Below, in pieces: positions 7,164-18,004 of a stretch of DNA of 64,000 nt. The notes under the pieces are model-generated. The model had not been told where the DNA came from. It saw only the letters and a program-made list of their open reading frames with translations, and ran no database searches. How positions within the stretch are numbered: the first letter of the stretch is position 1; every line of letters starts with the position of its first letter. A program made the position numbers and the translations under genes. This stretch comes from Stagnihabitans tardus. GTDB lineage: Bacteria; Pseudomonadota; Alphaproteobacteria; Rhodobacterales; Rhodobacteraceae. The DNA is taken from assembly GCF_009925085.1 (NCBI RefSeq), contig NZ_JAABNR010000008.1, positions 1-64,000 on the forward strand, given 5' to 3'.

Positions 7164-8126
7164 ATGAGCGGGCTTCTGGCACTTCTGGACGATGTGGCGG
7201 CGATTGCCAAAGTGGCGGCGGCCTCGGTGGACGATATCGCGGGGGCGGCGGCCAAGGCCGGGGCCAAGGCGGCGGGCGTCGTGATCGACGATGCGGCGGT
7301 GACGCCGAAATATGTCCATGGTTTCGAGGCCAAGCGGGAACTGCCGATCATCGGCCGCATCGCCATGGGATCGCTGAAGAACAAGCTTCTGTTCCTTCTG
7401 CCCGGGCTTCTCGCGCTGAACGCCTTCGCGCCCTGGGCCATCACGCCGCTTCTGATGCTGGGTGGCGCCTATCTCTGCTTCGAGGGCGCCGAGAAGGTCT
7501 TCCACGCCCTCGCCCCCCATGCCGAGGCCCATGTCGAGGCGGATTTCGACACCGCCGACCCCGCCCATCTGGAGGAGGAAAAGGTCGCCGGCGCGATCAA
7601 GACCGACTTCATCCTCTCGGCCGAGATCATGACGATTGCGCTGGCCGCGATCCCGGAAAGCAACTTCTGGACCGAGGCCGTGACGCTCGCCGTCGTGGGC
7701 ACGCTGATCACCGTGGCGGTCTATGGCGCCGTGGCCCTGATCGTGAAGATGGATGACATCGGCCTGCACCTGGCCGCCACCGCCCGCACCGGCCTTGGCC
7801 GGGCCTTCGGGCGCGGGCTGGTCGCGGGGATGCCGGGGCTCATGGCCTTCCTCTCCACCGTGGGGACGGCGGCGATGCTCTGGGTTGGCGGCTCCATCGT
7901 GCTGCATGGGCTGGAGGTCACCCATCTCTGGGCCGCGCCCTATGAGGTGATCCACCATTGGGCCGAGGCCGCCGCCCATGTCCTGCCGCTTGGCGGCTTC
8001 ACCGCCTGGGCCGTCACCGCCTTCTGCGACGGCGTGATCGGCCTCGCGCTCGGCCTCGCGCTGATCCCCCTCGCCACCCGGGTCATCGCCCCGATCTACG
8101 CCCGGCTCTCGCCCAAGAAGGCCTGA
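7164..8126 (+). CDS. DUF808 (YedI-like) inner membrane protein
   Basis: The 320-aa protein matches DUF808/YedI. It has an alanine-rich amphipathic N-terminus with LLDDVAAIAKVAAASVDD, a KAAGVVIDDAAVTPKYV segment, then hydrophobic helices at roughly residues 70-115, 150-205 and 215-320. The family signature LGGAYLCFEGAEKV is present. Function is unknown. ATG at 7161 and 7164 are both possible; AAAGGGA spacing favours 7164. The gene is divergent from gap2 and is followed by a hairpin with a partly paired A/T flank. Confidence 0.85.
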   Translation: MSGLLALLDDVAAIAKVAAASVDDIAGAAAKAGAKAAGVVIDDAAVTPKYVHGFEAKRELPIIGRIAMGSLKNKLLFLLPGLLALNAFAPWAITPLLMLGGAYLCFEGAEKVFHALAPHAEAHVEADFDTADPAHLEEEKVAGAIKTDFILSAEIMTIALAAIPESNFWTEAVTLAVVGTLITVAVYGAVALIVKMDDIGLHLAATARTGLGRAFGRGLVAGMPGLMAFLSTVGTAAMLWVGGSIVLHGLEVTHLWAAPYEVIHHWAEAAAHVLPLGGFTAWAVTAFCDGVIGLALGLALIPLATRVIAPIYARLSPKKA

Positions 8127-8130
8127 TCCC

Positions 8131-8166
8131 AAACGAAAAGGGGCGCCCCAAAAGCGCCCCTCGTTT
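8131..8166 (+). terminator. Terminator after the DUF808 gene
   Basis: A GGGGCGC/GCGCCCC stem with outer AAACGA/TCGTTT pairing, starting 5 nt after the stop codon. Confidence 0.75.
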
Positions 8167-8306
8167 CATCTGTTCAGAAATATCCACGGGGTTTCCAAAG
8201 GGGAGCGTGCTCCCCTTTGGGCAGGGGGGTGCGGGGGGGCGGCAGCCCCCCCGCCTCCTCCTTGGGGTTTCACCGGCATTCCATGCCGGTGAAACCCCAA
8301 GGACCC
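8167..8306 (-). repeat. Composite stem-loop element, type I, copy 2 (complete)
   Basis: Read on the minus strand, it starts 2 nt after the transketolase stop. Hairpin A is perfect, with 20-bp arms (8283-8302 and 8260-8279) and a 3-nt loop. GGAGGAGG and a GGGGGGC/GCCCCCC hairpin follow, then an AAAGGGGAGC/GCTCCCCTTT hairpin, then the tail CCGTGGATATTT with GATGAAA. All four modules (A-B-C-D) are present. It fills the gap between two convergent genes. Confidence 0.8.
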
Positions 8307-8308
8307 GC

Positions 8309-10327
8309 TCAGATCAGCGACTTGGCCAGGGCCACGGTGTCTTCCGCCGTGATCCCGAACTCTTTATACAGCCGGTCGATCGGGGCCGAGGCGCCGAAGC
8401 TCTTCATGCCGACGAAGCCCGCCTTGGCCTCGCGCCCGCCCTGGCCCAGGAGCCAGCGGTCCCAGCCCTGGCGCACGCCCGCCTCGATGGCGATGCGCAC
8501 CGAACCGGGCGGCAGGATGCGCTTGCGGTAGGCCTCGTCCTGGGCCGCGAAAAGCTCCATCGAAGGCATGGAGACGACGCGGGTGCCGATCCCTTCGGCC
8601 TCCAGCGTGGCCTTGGCCTTCATGGCGATCTCGACCTCGGACCCCGTGGCCATCAGGATGACCTGGCGCTTCCCCTCGGCCTCGGCCAGGACATAGGCCC
8701 CCTTGGCCACCTTGTTGACCGCCCCGGCATCCGTCCGCAGCGTCGGCAGGTTCTGACGGCTCAGCGCCAGGACCGAAGGCGTGGACTTCTGGCTCAGCGC
8801 AATCTGCCAGGCCTCTGCCGTCTCGACCAGGTCGCAGGGGCGGAAGACCAGGGTGTTGGGCGTCGACCGCGAAATCGCCAGGTGCTCCACCGGCTGGTGG
8901 GTCGGGCCGTCTTCGCCCAGACCGATGGAATCATGGGTCATCACATAGACGACCGGGACCCCCATCAGAGCCGACAGACGCATCGAGGGCCGGGCATAGT
9001 CGGTGAAGCACATGAAGGTGCCGCCATAGGGCCGCACGCCGCCATGCAAGGCCATGCCGTTCATCGCCGCCGCCATCCCATGCTCGCGGATGCCGTAATA
9101 GACATAACGGCCCTTGCGATCCTCGGGCGAGAAGACCCCCAGGTCCGGCGTCTTGGTGTTGTTCGACCCGGTCAGGTCGGCCGAGCCGCCGATGGTCTCG
9201 AAGACCACCGGGTTGACGGCGGTCAGGACCTTTTCGCTGGCCGAGCGGGTGGCGATCTTGGCCTTGGCTTCGACGGCCGCCTTCTTCACGCCCAGGATGG
9301 CACGCGCCAGGGCCCGTTCATCCACCGCACCCGAGAAGAGACGCGCGACCAGTTTCTGCCGGGCAGCAGGCATGGCGGCGAGATTGGCCTCCCAGGCAGC
9401 ACGGGCCTCGGCGCCACGGACCCCGAAGGCCTCCCACTGCGCCTTGATGGCCGCCGGGATCTCGAAGGGGCCGCCGGTCCAGCCATAGGCGGCCTTGGTG
9501 TCGGCGATCAGCTTCGCATCGGTCAGCGCCCCGTGACCCTTGGACGTGTCCTGCGCCGAAGAGCCCAGGGCGATATGCGTCTTGCAGGCGATCAGCTGCG
9601 GCTTGTCGCTCTTCTTCGCGGCCGTGATGGCGCGGTCGATATCCTCGGGGTCATGGCCGTCGCATTCGAAGACCGCCCAGCCCGAAGCCAGGAAGCGCAT
9701 CTTCTGGTCGGTGACATCGGCAATCGAGACCTTGCCGTCGATGGTGATGCCGTTGTCATCCCAGAAGACCGTCAGGTTCGAGAGCTGCTGCTTGCCTGCC
9801 AGGGCAATCGCCTCCTGGCTGACGCCCTCCATCAGGCAGCCATCCCCCGCGATGACCCAGGTGCGGTGGTTCATCACCTTGGCACCCAGGCGGGCGCGCA
9901 GGTTCGCCTCGGCAATGGCAAAGCCCACCGAATTGGCGATGCCCTGGCCCAGCGGCCCGGTCGTCGTCTCGATCCCGCCGGCATGGCCGAACTCGGGGTG
10001 ACCCGCCGTCCGCATGCCCCATTGCCGGAAGCCCTTGATCTGGTCCAGCGTGATATCCTCGTAGCCGGTCAGGTAGAGCAGGCTGTAGATCAGCATCGAC
10101 CCATGGCCGGCCGAGAGGATGAACCGGTCGCGGTCGGGCCAGTTCGGCGCCTTGGGGTCGAAGCGCAGGTGCTTTTCGAAGAGGACCGTGGCCACGTCGG
10201 CCATGCCCATCGGCATGCCGGAATGGCCCGAATTGGCGGCGGCCACGGCATCCAGCGTCAGGGTGCGGATGGCAGCGGCGCGCATCCAGTGGTCGGGATG
10301 ACGGGTGCGGAGGGTCTGAATGTCCAC
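8309..10327 (-). CDS. tkt: Transketolase
   Basis: This 672-aa TPP enzyme moves two-carbon units between sugar phosphates in the pentose phosphate and Calvin pathways. It is full length for the family. N-terminal [18 protein letters not shown], the TPP motif GDGCLMEG through [10 protein letters not shown], and the pyrimidine-domain segment [20 protein letters not shown] are all present. The start is taken as GTG at 10327, because [18 protein letters not shown] matches the usual transketolase N-terminus and AAAGGA lies 8 nt upstream. The longer in-frame ATG extension does not resemble protein. Its 3-prime end abuts a composite stem-loop. It is divergent from the zapA operon. Confidence 0.97.
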   Translation of the reverse strand: MDIQTLRTRHPDHWMRAAAIRTLTLDAVAAANSGHSGMPMGMADVATVLFEKHLRFDPKAPNWPDRDRFILSAGHGSMLIYSLLYLTGYEDITLDQIKGFRQWGMRTAGHPEFGHAGGIETTTGPLGQGIANSVGFAIAEANLRARLGAKVMNHRTWVIAGDGCLMEGVSQEAIALAGKQQLSNLTVFWDDNGITIDGKVSIADVTDQKMRFLASGWAVFECDGHDPEDIDRAITAAKKSDKPQLIACKTHIALGSSAQDTSKGHGALTDAKLIADTKAAYGWTGGPFEIPAAIKAQWEAFGVRGAEARAAWEANLAAMPAARQKLVARLFSGAVDERALARAILGVKKAAVEAKAKIATRSASEKVLTAVNPVVFETIGGSADLTGSNNTKTPDLGVFSPEDRKGRYVYYGIREHGMAAAMNGMALHGGVRPYGGTFMCFTDYARPSMRLSALMGVPVVYVMTHDSIGLGEDGPTHQPVEHLAISRSTPNTLVFRPCDLVETAEAWQIALSQKSTPSVLALSRQNLPTLRTDAGAVNKVAKGAYVLAEAEGKRQVILMATGSEVEIAMKAKATLEAEGIGTRVVSMPSMELFAAQDEAYRKRILPPGSVRIAIEAGVRQGWDRWLLGQGGREAKAGFVGMKSFGASAPIDRLYKEFGITAEDTVALAKSLI

Positions 10328-10531
10328 GTCCTGATCCTTTATTGGTGAGGTTCGCCGAGGTGCATAGCAGCCCTGTCCCAAGTTGCAAGAAGGCGGCGGC
10401 CTATCCTGCCGCTTCACTGCCCCAAATTGCGCAAACCGGGACGGAATTCCCGCTTGACGCCGCCCCGCCCCCTCCGCACTCTGGCCGAAAGGCGCATGGA
10501 GTTTGGCCATGCGCCCGGAAGTGAGGCGAAA

Positions 10532-11029
10532 ATGAGCGATTGGTCACAGGTGGAACAGCGCATCCGCGCGGCTTTGGGGCGGATCGATGCCGGGATCGAC
10601 CGTTTGCCCATCGGTGGCCCCTCTGCCGCCCAGGTCGAAGAGATCGCCCATCTGCAAGCGCTTCTGGATGCCGAACGCAAGGCACGCACCGAGGCCGAGG
10701 CCCAGCTGGCCGATTTCCACGAGGCGGTCGAGACGGCCAATGCCGAACGCGCCGAAGCCTCGGGCGACGAGCGGCTCCTGCGCCAGATCGATGCGCAGAG
10801 CCTGGACAACCAGCGCCTGCGCGCCTCGGTCGCGGCCCTGCGGGAAGAGGTCCGCCGCCTGTCCGAGGCCCTGGCCGAGGGGACGCCCGATCCCGCCCTG
10901 ATCAACCATGCCATGGCGGCCGAGCTGGAAAGCCTGCGCGCCCAAAGGGCCAGCGAGACGACCGAGATGGCCGATATCCTCTCGGAGCTCGACCGCATCG
11001 TCACCGCCGAGGAGGCCGCCCATGCCTGA
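10532..11029 (+). CDS. Coiled-coil protein upstream of ZapA (ZauP-like)
   Basis: The 165-aa protein has predicted coiled coil over about residues 35-160, shown by heptads rich in Glu, Ala, Leu and Arg ([38 protein letters not shown]). It overlaps the start of zapA by 8 nt. In Caulobacter crescentus the gene upstream of zapA encodes ZauP, a coiled-coil protein that works with ZapA at the Z-ring. Gene order and architecture suggest the same role. Homology to ZauP itself was not tested. ATG at 10532 follows a GAGG-like site; a longer in-frame extension is unlikely. Confidence 0.75.
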   Translation: MSDWSQVEQRIRAALGRIDAGIDRLPIGGPSAAQVEEIAHLQALLDAERKARTEAEAQLADFHEAVETANAERAEASGDERLLRQIDAQSLDNQRLRASVAALREEVRRLSEALAEGTPDPALINHAMAAELESLRAQRASETTEMADILSELDRIVTAEEAAHA

Positions 11030-11369
11030 TGTCGAAATCTCGATCGGCGAGCGCAAGTTCTTCGTCACCTGCCGGGCGGGGGAGGAGCATTTCCTGACCA
11101 CCGCCGCCGCCATGCTGGATGCCGAGGCCCAACCGATCCAGGCCCAGCTTGGCCGCCTGCCCGAGGCGCGGATGCTCTTGATGGCAGGGCTGATGCTGGC
11201 CGACCGGACGGCGAGCCTTGAAGAGGAATTGGCCCAGGCCAAGGCGCGGCTGGCCGAGCTGGAAGCCGGCGCCGCGCCCGCCCATCAAGACGCCGTCCCG
11301 GAAGAATTGGAGCAACTGGCCGCCAGTGCCGAGGCCCTGGCCGGTCGCATCGAGGAGCTTGTGGCATGA
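11022..11369 (+). CDS. zapA: Cell division protein ZapA
   Basis: The 115-aa protein begins [20 protein letters not shown], the ZapA beta-hairpin domain. EHFLTTAAAMLDAEAQ follows, then a long C-terminal coiled coil. ZapA bundles FtsZ filaments at the division site. It lies between the ZauP-like gene (8-nt overlap) and a lipoprotein gene (4-nt overlap), so it is translationally coupled on both sides. Confidence 0.9.
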   Translation: MPDVEISIGERKFFVTCRAGEEHFLTTAAAMLDAEAQPIQAQLGRLPEARMLLMAGLMLADRTASLEEELAQAKARLAELEAGAAPAHQDAVPEELEQLAASAEALAGRIEELVA

Positions 11370-11719
11370 AGACCTTTGGTTTGACATTGGCGACCCCCGT
11401 CCTGGCCCTGCTTCTGGCGGGCTGCGTGGCCCCCGAAGAGACGGCAAAGCCCGCGCCTGCGCTGCCGGGCAAGGTGGTGAAATACACCTGTGCCACGGGC
11501 GGCAAGCTCTCGGTCGATTACGGCGAGGGCAAGATCACGCTGGCCGGCCCCGAGACGCTGATCCAGGAAGAGGGCAAGCAACGCTGGTCCTGGCCCTCGG
11601 ACGGCACGCATCACGTCTGGGAGCTGGACGGCGCGGGGCTTGGCACGCTGTCGCTGAGTGCGGCGGGGACCGAAACCGTGCAGAAGTCGGGCTGCAAGGC
11701 CGACGCCGTTGCGGGCTAA
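11366..11719 (+). CDS. Small lipoprotein, possibly MliC-like
   Basis: The 117-aa protein has a lipoprotein signal peptide (MKTFGLTLATPVLALLLAGC) with lipobox LAGC. The mature part has KYTCATGGKLSVDYGEGKIT, recalling the C-type lysozyme inhibitor fold (MliC) with its YTC opening and a later Cys (KSGCKAD). The similarity is short and the MliC label is tentative. ATG overlaps the zapA stop by 4 nt, an unusual partnership for an envelope lipoprotein. Confidence 0.7.
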   Translation: MKTFGLTLATPVLALLLAGCVAPEETAKPAPALPGKVVKYTCATGGKLSVDYGEGKITLAGPETLIQEEGKQRWSWPSDGTHHVWELDGAGLGTLSLSAAGTETVQKSGCKADAVAG

Positions 11720-12125
11720 GGCCCTGATGGCGCTTGGGCTGGCGGCGCTGCCGGTCGCTGGCCTGGCAGAGGGCGTGACCTCCTGGGAATGCCGGGGGGA
11801 TTACGACATCAAGACGCATTTTTCCATCTGCTGCGGGGATGCCTTGTCGTTGATGTTGACCGCAAGCCCCTATCCGCATGACGCGCTCTATTTTGCCGCT
11901 GGTGAAGCTGCGGACCCAAGGCAGGACAGTGTCTGGGAGAGCCTGTATCACGACGATCCCGACGGGTTCTATCCCAAGCTGCGCTGGGAAACCAAGCGCG
12001 GCAAGGGGAGCCTGACTGCCATCGATGCCCAGGGTGCAAAGCCGAAAGTCGTGGCCGAGGGCTGCCGCCCCACCAAGGGGGCATCCGCGGGCCAGGCCAG
12101 CACCGAAGGCGGCATCGCCCCCTGA
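11709..12125 (+). CDS. Exported Cys-containing hypothetical protein
   Basis: I do not recognise the family. With a TTG start at 11709 the protein is 138 aa and opens with RAKALMALGLAALPVAGLAEG, a proper signal peptide with basic n-region. The ATG at 11727 would lose the positive charges. The TTG start overlaps the previous stop by 11 nt. Mature residues include WECRGDYDIKTHFSICCGDA, with three cysteines close together and a fourth near the end (VVAEGCRP), suggesting disulfides in the periplasm. It is last in the zapA operon. Confidence 0.65.
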   Translation: MRAKALMALGLAALPVAGLAEGVTSWECRGDYDIKTHFSICCGDALSLMLTASPYPHDALYFAAGEAADPRQDSVWESLYHDDPDGFYPKLRWETKRGKGSLTAIDAQGAKPKVVAEGCRPTKGASAGQASTEGGIAP

Positions 12126-12206
12126 GGCGCAGGCGGCAGGGCGCTGTGCCTCGCGCGGCGCGCGGCGCTGAACCCTGGGCGAGGAGCGGCACGCGCAGGA
12201 TTTCAC

Positions 12207-12640
12207 AGCCTTGGGATATTGGGGCTGGCGCGAAAAGGGGGGCCGCCCTGTGGCCCACCTTGGAAGGAGGCCAGCCCTCGACGCGCCTTTGCAGCGGCAC
12301 GCCCGGAGGGTTTCACACCCTCCGGACCTCCCGTGGGATATTTGCGCAGTGTGAAAGGGGAAGAGGCTTTGAGCCTTGCCGCCTTTTTCCCTGTGAGGCG
12401 CGGTTGCAGGCTTTCGGGCGCGGGGCGGGTGGTGATCCCGGAGGGTTTCACACCCTCCGGACCTCCCGTGGGATATTTGGGCCAAGGTGAAAGGGGGAAG
12501 AGGGTTTGAGCCTTGCCGCCTTTCGCCCTGCGCGGCGCGGTGCCAGGCTTTTGAACGCCGGACAGGCGGTGCCCCCGGAGGGTTTCACACCCTCCGGACC
12601 TCCCGTGTAGTATTTGGGCCAAGGTGAAAAGCCGGCAGGT
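12207..12640 (+). repeat. Three tandem copies of hairpin C plus tail D, period about 136 bp
   Basis: Units begin at 12305, 12440 and 12577 (periods 135 and 137). Each has a GGAGGG-TTTCA-CACCCTCC hairpin, then GGACCTCCCGTG and GGATATTT (GTATTT in the third), then GTGAAAG. The first two units continue into about 80 bp of similar sequence with GAGCCTTGCCGCC. A degenerate tail, GGGATATTGGGG, lies at about 12214. The 773-bp gap 12126-12898 is otherwise without a gene I can support. Confidence 0.8.
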
Positions 12641-12841
12641 CGCGTGGGCTGGCCTGGATGGCACAAGGCGCGCGAGGGGGGAAGGTTTGAAGGGGCGGGC
12701 TGGTCCTTCGGGGCCGGTCGTATGCCGGTCTCTTGCCGCGAAAGCAAGCGGACTGCGGCAGTGACCTTGGGCTGCCTGGCCCGACTCTCTCCCCCGGGAG
12801 CCTTGCCGCAGGACCCGTCCTCCACGCGCGCGCTGGCCCCG

Positions 12842-12892
12842 CAGTCGGCAGGGCCACCGGGGGCGTGGCCGCGCCCCGGTGCAGTCGGCGGG
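12842..12892 (-). repeat. Phased GCCGACTG array 2 (two cores, 40 bp apart)
   Basis: CAGTCGGC at 12842 and 12882, exactly 40 bp apart, immediately past the grxD stop. The spacer can form an ACCGGGG/CCCCGGT hairpin. On the grxD strand the cores read GCCGACTG. Confidence 0.75.
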
Positions 12893-12898
12893 GCTGGC

Positions 12899-13261
12899 TC
12901 AGCCCTGGTTGGCTTCGCGGATCTTGTCGGCGGCGGCCTTGTCGAAGCTCACGCCCTTGGCCTCGAAAAGCTGGTCCAGCTCGCCCGAGAGCGTCATCTC
13001 GGTCACGATATCGCAGCCGCCGACGAACTCGCCCTTGACGTAAAGCTGCGGGATCGTGGGCCAGTCGGAGAAGTCCTTGATCCCCTGGCGGATTTCCGCA
13101 TCGGCCAGGACGTTCACATCGGCATAGTCCAGGCCGAGGTAATTCAGGATCCCCGCCACGCGCGAGGAGAACCCGCATTGCGGCATCATCTTGGTGCCCT
13201 TCATGAAAAGCACGACGTCGTTTTTCTCGACGGTATCCTTGATCGTATCAAGCGCGGTCAT
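12899..13261 (-). CDS. grxD: Monothiol glutaredoxin, Grx4 family
   Basis: The 120-aa protein carries the monothiol active site CGFS in KMMPQCGFSSRVAGILNYLG. Further family motifs are DWPTIPQLYVKGEFVGGCDI and MTLSGEL. Grx4 proteins bind and transfer [2Fe-2S] clusters, commonly with a BolA partner. Here a bolA gene lies two genes upstream in the same operon (purL-GNAT-bolA-hypothetical-grxD), supporting a Grx-BolA pair. The start overlaps the preceding gene by 14 nt. Confidence 0.95.
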   Translation of the reverse strand: MTALDTIKDTVEKNDVVLFMKGTKMMPQCGFSSRVAGILNYLGLDYADVNVLADAEIRQGIKDFSDWPTIPQLYVKGEFVGGCDIVTEMTLSGELDQLFEAKGVSFDKAAADKIREANQG

Positions 13262-13550
13262 CTGTCTTGTCCTCCAGCGGCCGGTCGGGCGGCGGTGTCA
13301 TGTGGGATATATGGGGGGATTCGAGGTCGGTGCCAAGATGGGATGCGATCCGGGCCTCGGCCTTGGCATGGGGGCGGGAGAGGGCTTCGACTGCGGCCTT
13401 GTGCGCCGGGTCCGGGCGGCGGAAGGGACCCTTGAAGAGCGCGAGCCAGTCCCAGATCGCGCCGATGACCCCGAGGAAGCCCACCACCCATTTCAGGATG
13501 GGCCAGAGCTTGACTGCCCAGGTGGAGGCCGCGTGCAGGGCCTCGAACAT
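13248..13550 (-). CDS. Small single-pass membrane protein between bolA and grxD
   Basis: The 100-aa protein has one hydrophobic stretch near residues 10-40 (LWPILKWVVGFLGVIGAIWD), then a Pro/Arg/His-rich polar tail. Its ATG overlaps the bolA stop (TGATG) and its end overlaps grxD by 14 nt, so it is embedded in the operon. I do not recognise the family. The location invites a link to BolA-Grx4 iron-sulfur trafficking at the membrane, but that is only context. Confidence 0.7.
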   Translation of the reverse strand: MFEALHAASTWAVKLWPILKWVVGFLGVIGAIWDWLALFKGPFRRPDPAHKAAVEALSRPHAKAEARIASHLGTDLESPHISHMTPPPDRPLEDKTDDRA

Positions 13551-13783
13551 CAGGGCGCCCGTGTCGTCAACCCCAGGGCATGGAGCGCACCCGCAGGCCC
13601 GTCCATCTTGCCCTTCAGCGCTGCATAGACCGCACGCTGCTGGTTCACCCGGCTCATGCCCTCGAAGGAGGCGTCCACGACCTCGGCCTGGAAATGCTGG
13701 CCGTCGTCGCCCTGGACCTTGATCTGGGCCTGGGGAAAGCTCTCGCGGATCAGGGCCTCGATCTCGGCGGCGGTGATGGGCAT
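13550..13783 (-). CDS. BolA/IbaG family protein
   Basis: This 77-aa protein has the short BolA fold: MPITAAEIEALIRESFPQA, the central HFQAEVVDASFEGMSRVNQQ, and the signature helix RAVYAALKG. BolA-like proteins pair with monothiol glutaredoxins to hold [2Fe-2S] clusters. GGAGAGACCC precedes the ATG. It lies 22 nt after the acetyltransferase gene and overlaps the next gene by one base. Confidence 0.9.
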   Translation of the reverse strand: MPITAAEIEALIRESFPQAQIKVQGDDGQHFQAEVVDASFEGMSRVNQQRAVYAALKGKMDGPAGALHALGLTTRAP

Positions 13784-13805
13784 GGGTCTCTCCTTTTCGG
13801 GGAAC

Positions 13806-14320
13806 TTAGTAAGCGGGGTTCAGGGGCGCAAGAGGCGCATCCGTCAGAGGCGGGAGGGCCTGCCATTCGGCGCGCAGCATGCCGTAAAGCATCAGGTCGA
13901 CGTTGCGCCCCAGCGCGGGGCGATACCAGTGGCTCCTCATCCGGCCCTCGAAGGTGAAGCCGGCCTTGAGGTAGCTGGCCTGGGCGCGGGGGTTTTCCGA
14001 GGAGGCATCCAGCCAGAGCCGTGCCGCCTTGAGGTCACGGAAGGCGAAGTCGACCATCGCGCGGAGGAAGGCCTGACCCTCGCCGCGCCCCGTCTGAGCC
14101 AGGGCGAGGCGGCGCAGCTCGACGGCGCCCGAGGGCTCTCCGATGCCGCAGTAAAGCGCGAAACCCTGTTGGTCGCCCCAGATCAAGAGCCGATGGGCCG
14201 AGGTCGCGAGATGGGCGGCCAGCTCGTCCTCGTCGTCGTCACTGATGAAGGGCGCATAATCCGGCCGCCCTGCGAGCGACCGGATGAAGGCGAAGTCCGC
14301 GGGCGTCGCTGGCCTCAGCC

Positions 14321-14324
<4 letters not shown>
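13806..14324 (-). CDS. GNAT family N-acetyltransferase
   Basis: The 172-aa protein opens [17 protein letters not shown], typical of GNAT enzymes. It contains the acetyl-CoA loop region [20 protein letters not shown] (motif RxxGxG) and the later [20 protein letters not shown]. The substrate is unknown. The start is GTG overlapping the purL stop by 4 nt (GTGA), so translation is likely coupled. The RimJ/RimL-like C-terminus suggests a small-molecule or protein N-terminal acetylase. Confidence 0.88.
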
Positions 14325-16480
<2,156 letters not shown>

Positions 16481-16574
16481 GGGCGTCTCCCTAAAGCGGC
16501 TTTGCCTTGGCCTTTAGGGCAAGGGGCGGGAAAGGGGAAGGCCGGGAAGGGGGCGGGGGCGCAAAAATTGCGCC

Positions 16575-17726
16575 TTAGCCGAAGTCCGAGAGGGCAAGCG
16601 CCCCGACCCCCAGGAAAGTGACCGCCCAGTCGGCCTGCCCGTCGCCGTCCCGGTCGCCTTCGATCCTGTTGGCATCGGCGATCCGAACCTCTCCGGCCTG
16701 GCCGGAAAAGCCGGTGACGAGGTGCAGTTCCCTGCCCAGGCGGATGAGGTCCTCTCCCTGGTGGAAATCGCGGACCCTGTCCTCGCCAGAGCTTCGCTGG
16801 GTGAAGAGAAACAGGTCCGCCCCCGCCCCGCCCGACAGCGTGTCGCTGCCCCAGCCGCCTTCGATCGTGTCATTGCCCTCGCCGCCGTTCAGCCAGTCCC
16901 GCCCGCCGCCGCCCGACAGGTCGTCCTGGCCGTCGCCGCCCCGGAGCGTGTCCTGGCCCATGCCGCCGAAAAGATGGTCATGGCCGCCTCTGCCAGAGGA
17001 AACGAGGTCATCCCCCTCGTCACCGGACAAAAGCGAAAATCCGTCGCCCCAAGAGCGCAGGACATCATTGTCCGTGCCGCCAAAGAGCCAGTCCCCGCCG
17101 CCGCCGCCAGCCAGGGTGTCGCACCCCTCGTCGCCCCACATGTACGAATAGGAACGCCCGCCCAGGATCAGGTCGTCGCCCGAACTGGCAAAGAGCATGT
17201 CGGCCCGCCCCTGTCCGACCTCGCGGTAAATGTCATCCCCACCGGACAGCAGGACCCAGCCCATCTGCCCCGCATTCGTCACCTCGACGCGCTCCGAGCC
17301 AAGATCGGCATCGCCCATGATGCCGGTGTTGACGACAATCACCGTGCCCCCCAGCCAGACTTCGCCCGAAATCGTCCCCTCGTTGCGGAAGTCGACCTGG
17401 CCGCCATGGACCGTGATCCCTGCCGAGATCGTCCCGACATTGGTCAGCAAGATCTCGTCGCCCATCAAGGCAATGCCGGGTTGCCAGGAGCGACCCTCTG
17501 TCAGGATTTGCCCGAGGTTGGTCATGACAATGCGCTCGGCCTCGATATCGACCAGGCTGTGGTCCGTCGGGCAGGTCAAGAGCCCGGTACTCTCGACCGT
17601 CACAAGCGCGCCGTTGGACAGGATGGAGAGGTCGCCCGAGGCGTCGATTGTCTGCGACGCCTCGGCCATAGGGGCGATCCGACCCTGATTTTGAAACCAC
17701 GTCTTGAGATCGTCGATCCGGGTCAT
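16575..17726 (-). CDS. RTX-type calcium-binding protein (383 aa)
   Basis: The protein divides in two. Residues about 1-190 are a beta-rich passenger with imperfect repeats such as LSNGALVTVESTG and VTNAGQMGW. Residues about 190-340 hold hemolysin-type nonapeptides (GGxGxDxLx), for example SGGGGRDWLNGGEGNDTIEG. Such proteins are commonly secreted by type I systems using a C-terminal signal; the tail VTFLGVGALALSDFG resembles it. The start ATG at 17726 has GGGAAGG upstream. No ABC/MFP/TolC exporter genes lie nearby, so it would use a system encoded elsewhere. Confidence 0.85.
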   Translation of the reverse strand: MTRIDDLKTWFQNQGRIAPMAEASQTIDASGDLSILSNGALVTVESTGLLTCPTDHSLVDIEAERIVMTNLGQILTEGRSWQPGIALMGDEILLTNVGTISAGITVHGGQVDFRNEGTISGEVWLGGTVIVVNTGIMGDADLGSERVEVTNAGQMGWVLLSGGDDIYREVGQGRADMLFASSGDDLILGGRSYSYMWGDEGCDTLAGGGGGDWLFGGTDNDVLRSWGDGFSLLSGDEGDDLVSSGRGGHDHLFGGMGQDTLRGGDGQDDLSGGGGRDWLNGGEGNDTIEGGWGSDTLSGGAGADLFLFTQRSSGEDRVRDFHQGEDLIRLGRELHLVTGFSGQAGEVRIADANRIEGDRDGDGQADWAVTFLGVGALALSDFG

Positions 17727-17899
17727 TTTCGGCCTTCCCTGGCAAAACACCCGCCACAGAGACCCGATTCGGCTGAAATTGAGGTTAAGCCGCCTTCACC
17801 ATGGCGCCGATTCCCGCCCTGCCGCCTTCACCCCCCGCCCGGTTTTTGCGCCGGGGGCCCGTTCGACTGCCCCTTTCTGCCGCATCGCAGCGAAAGGCG

Positions 17900-18004
17900 A
17901 AAAAAAGGCCGAGCTTTCGCTCGGCCAAGTCCAACAGGGAGGTATGAGGTGGTAAGAGAAACTCGATTACCGCCTCACGGGCACAGATAGGCGCAGGCGC
18001 GTTC
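17900..18004 (-). ncRNA. Candidate trans-acting small RNA with its own terminator
   Basis: On the minus strand a strong hairpin GGCCGAGC-GAAA-GCTCGGCC (17926-17907) is followed by seven T. No minus-strand gene lies upstream to use it. Before it lie a second stem (arms 17945-17955 and 17967-17977, one mismatch) and a single-stranded ACCTCCC that could pair with ribosome-binding sites. A TTGACG box at 18038-18033 could be a -35, giving a transcript of about 105 nt; the -10 is weak. The boundaries are estimates. Confidence 0.5.

Noticed and set aside
6990-8132. N-terminal extension of gap2 to a 713-codon frame
   Set aside because: The family start at 6989 has its own ribosome site; the extension is antisense to the DUF808 gene and not protein-like.
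7958-10348. 796-codon plus-strand frame opposite transketolase
   Set aside because: Antisense shadow of a certain gene, rich in Arg, Gly and His as expected from GC-rich reverse reading.
11535-12485. 316-codon minus-strand frame across the exported-protein genes and repeats
   Set aside because: It reads through hairpin repeats (CRYP-like tandem peptides) and opposes two genes with signal peptides.
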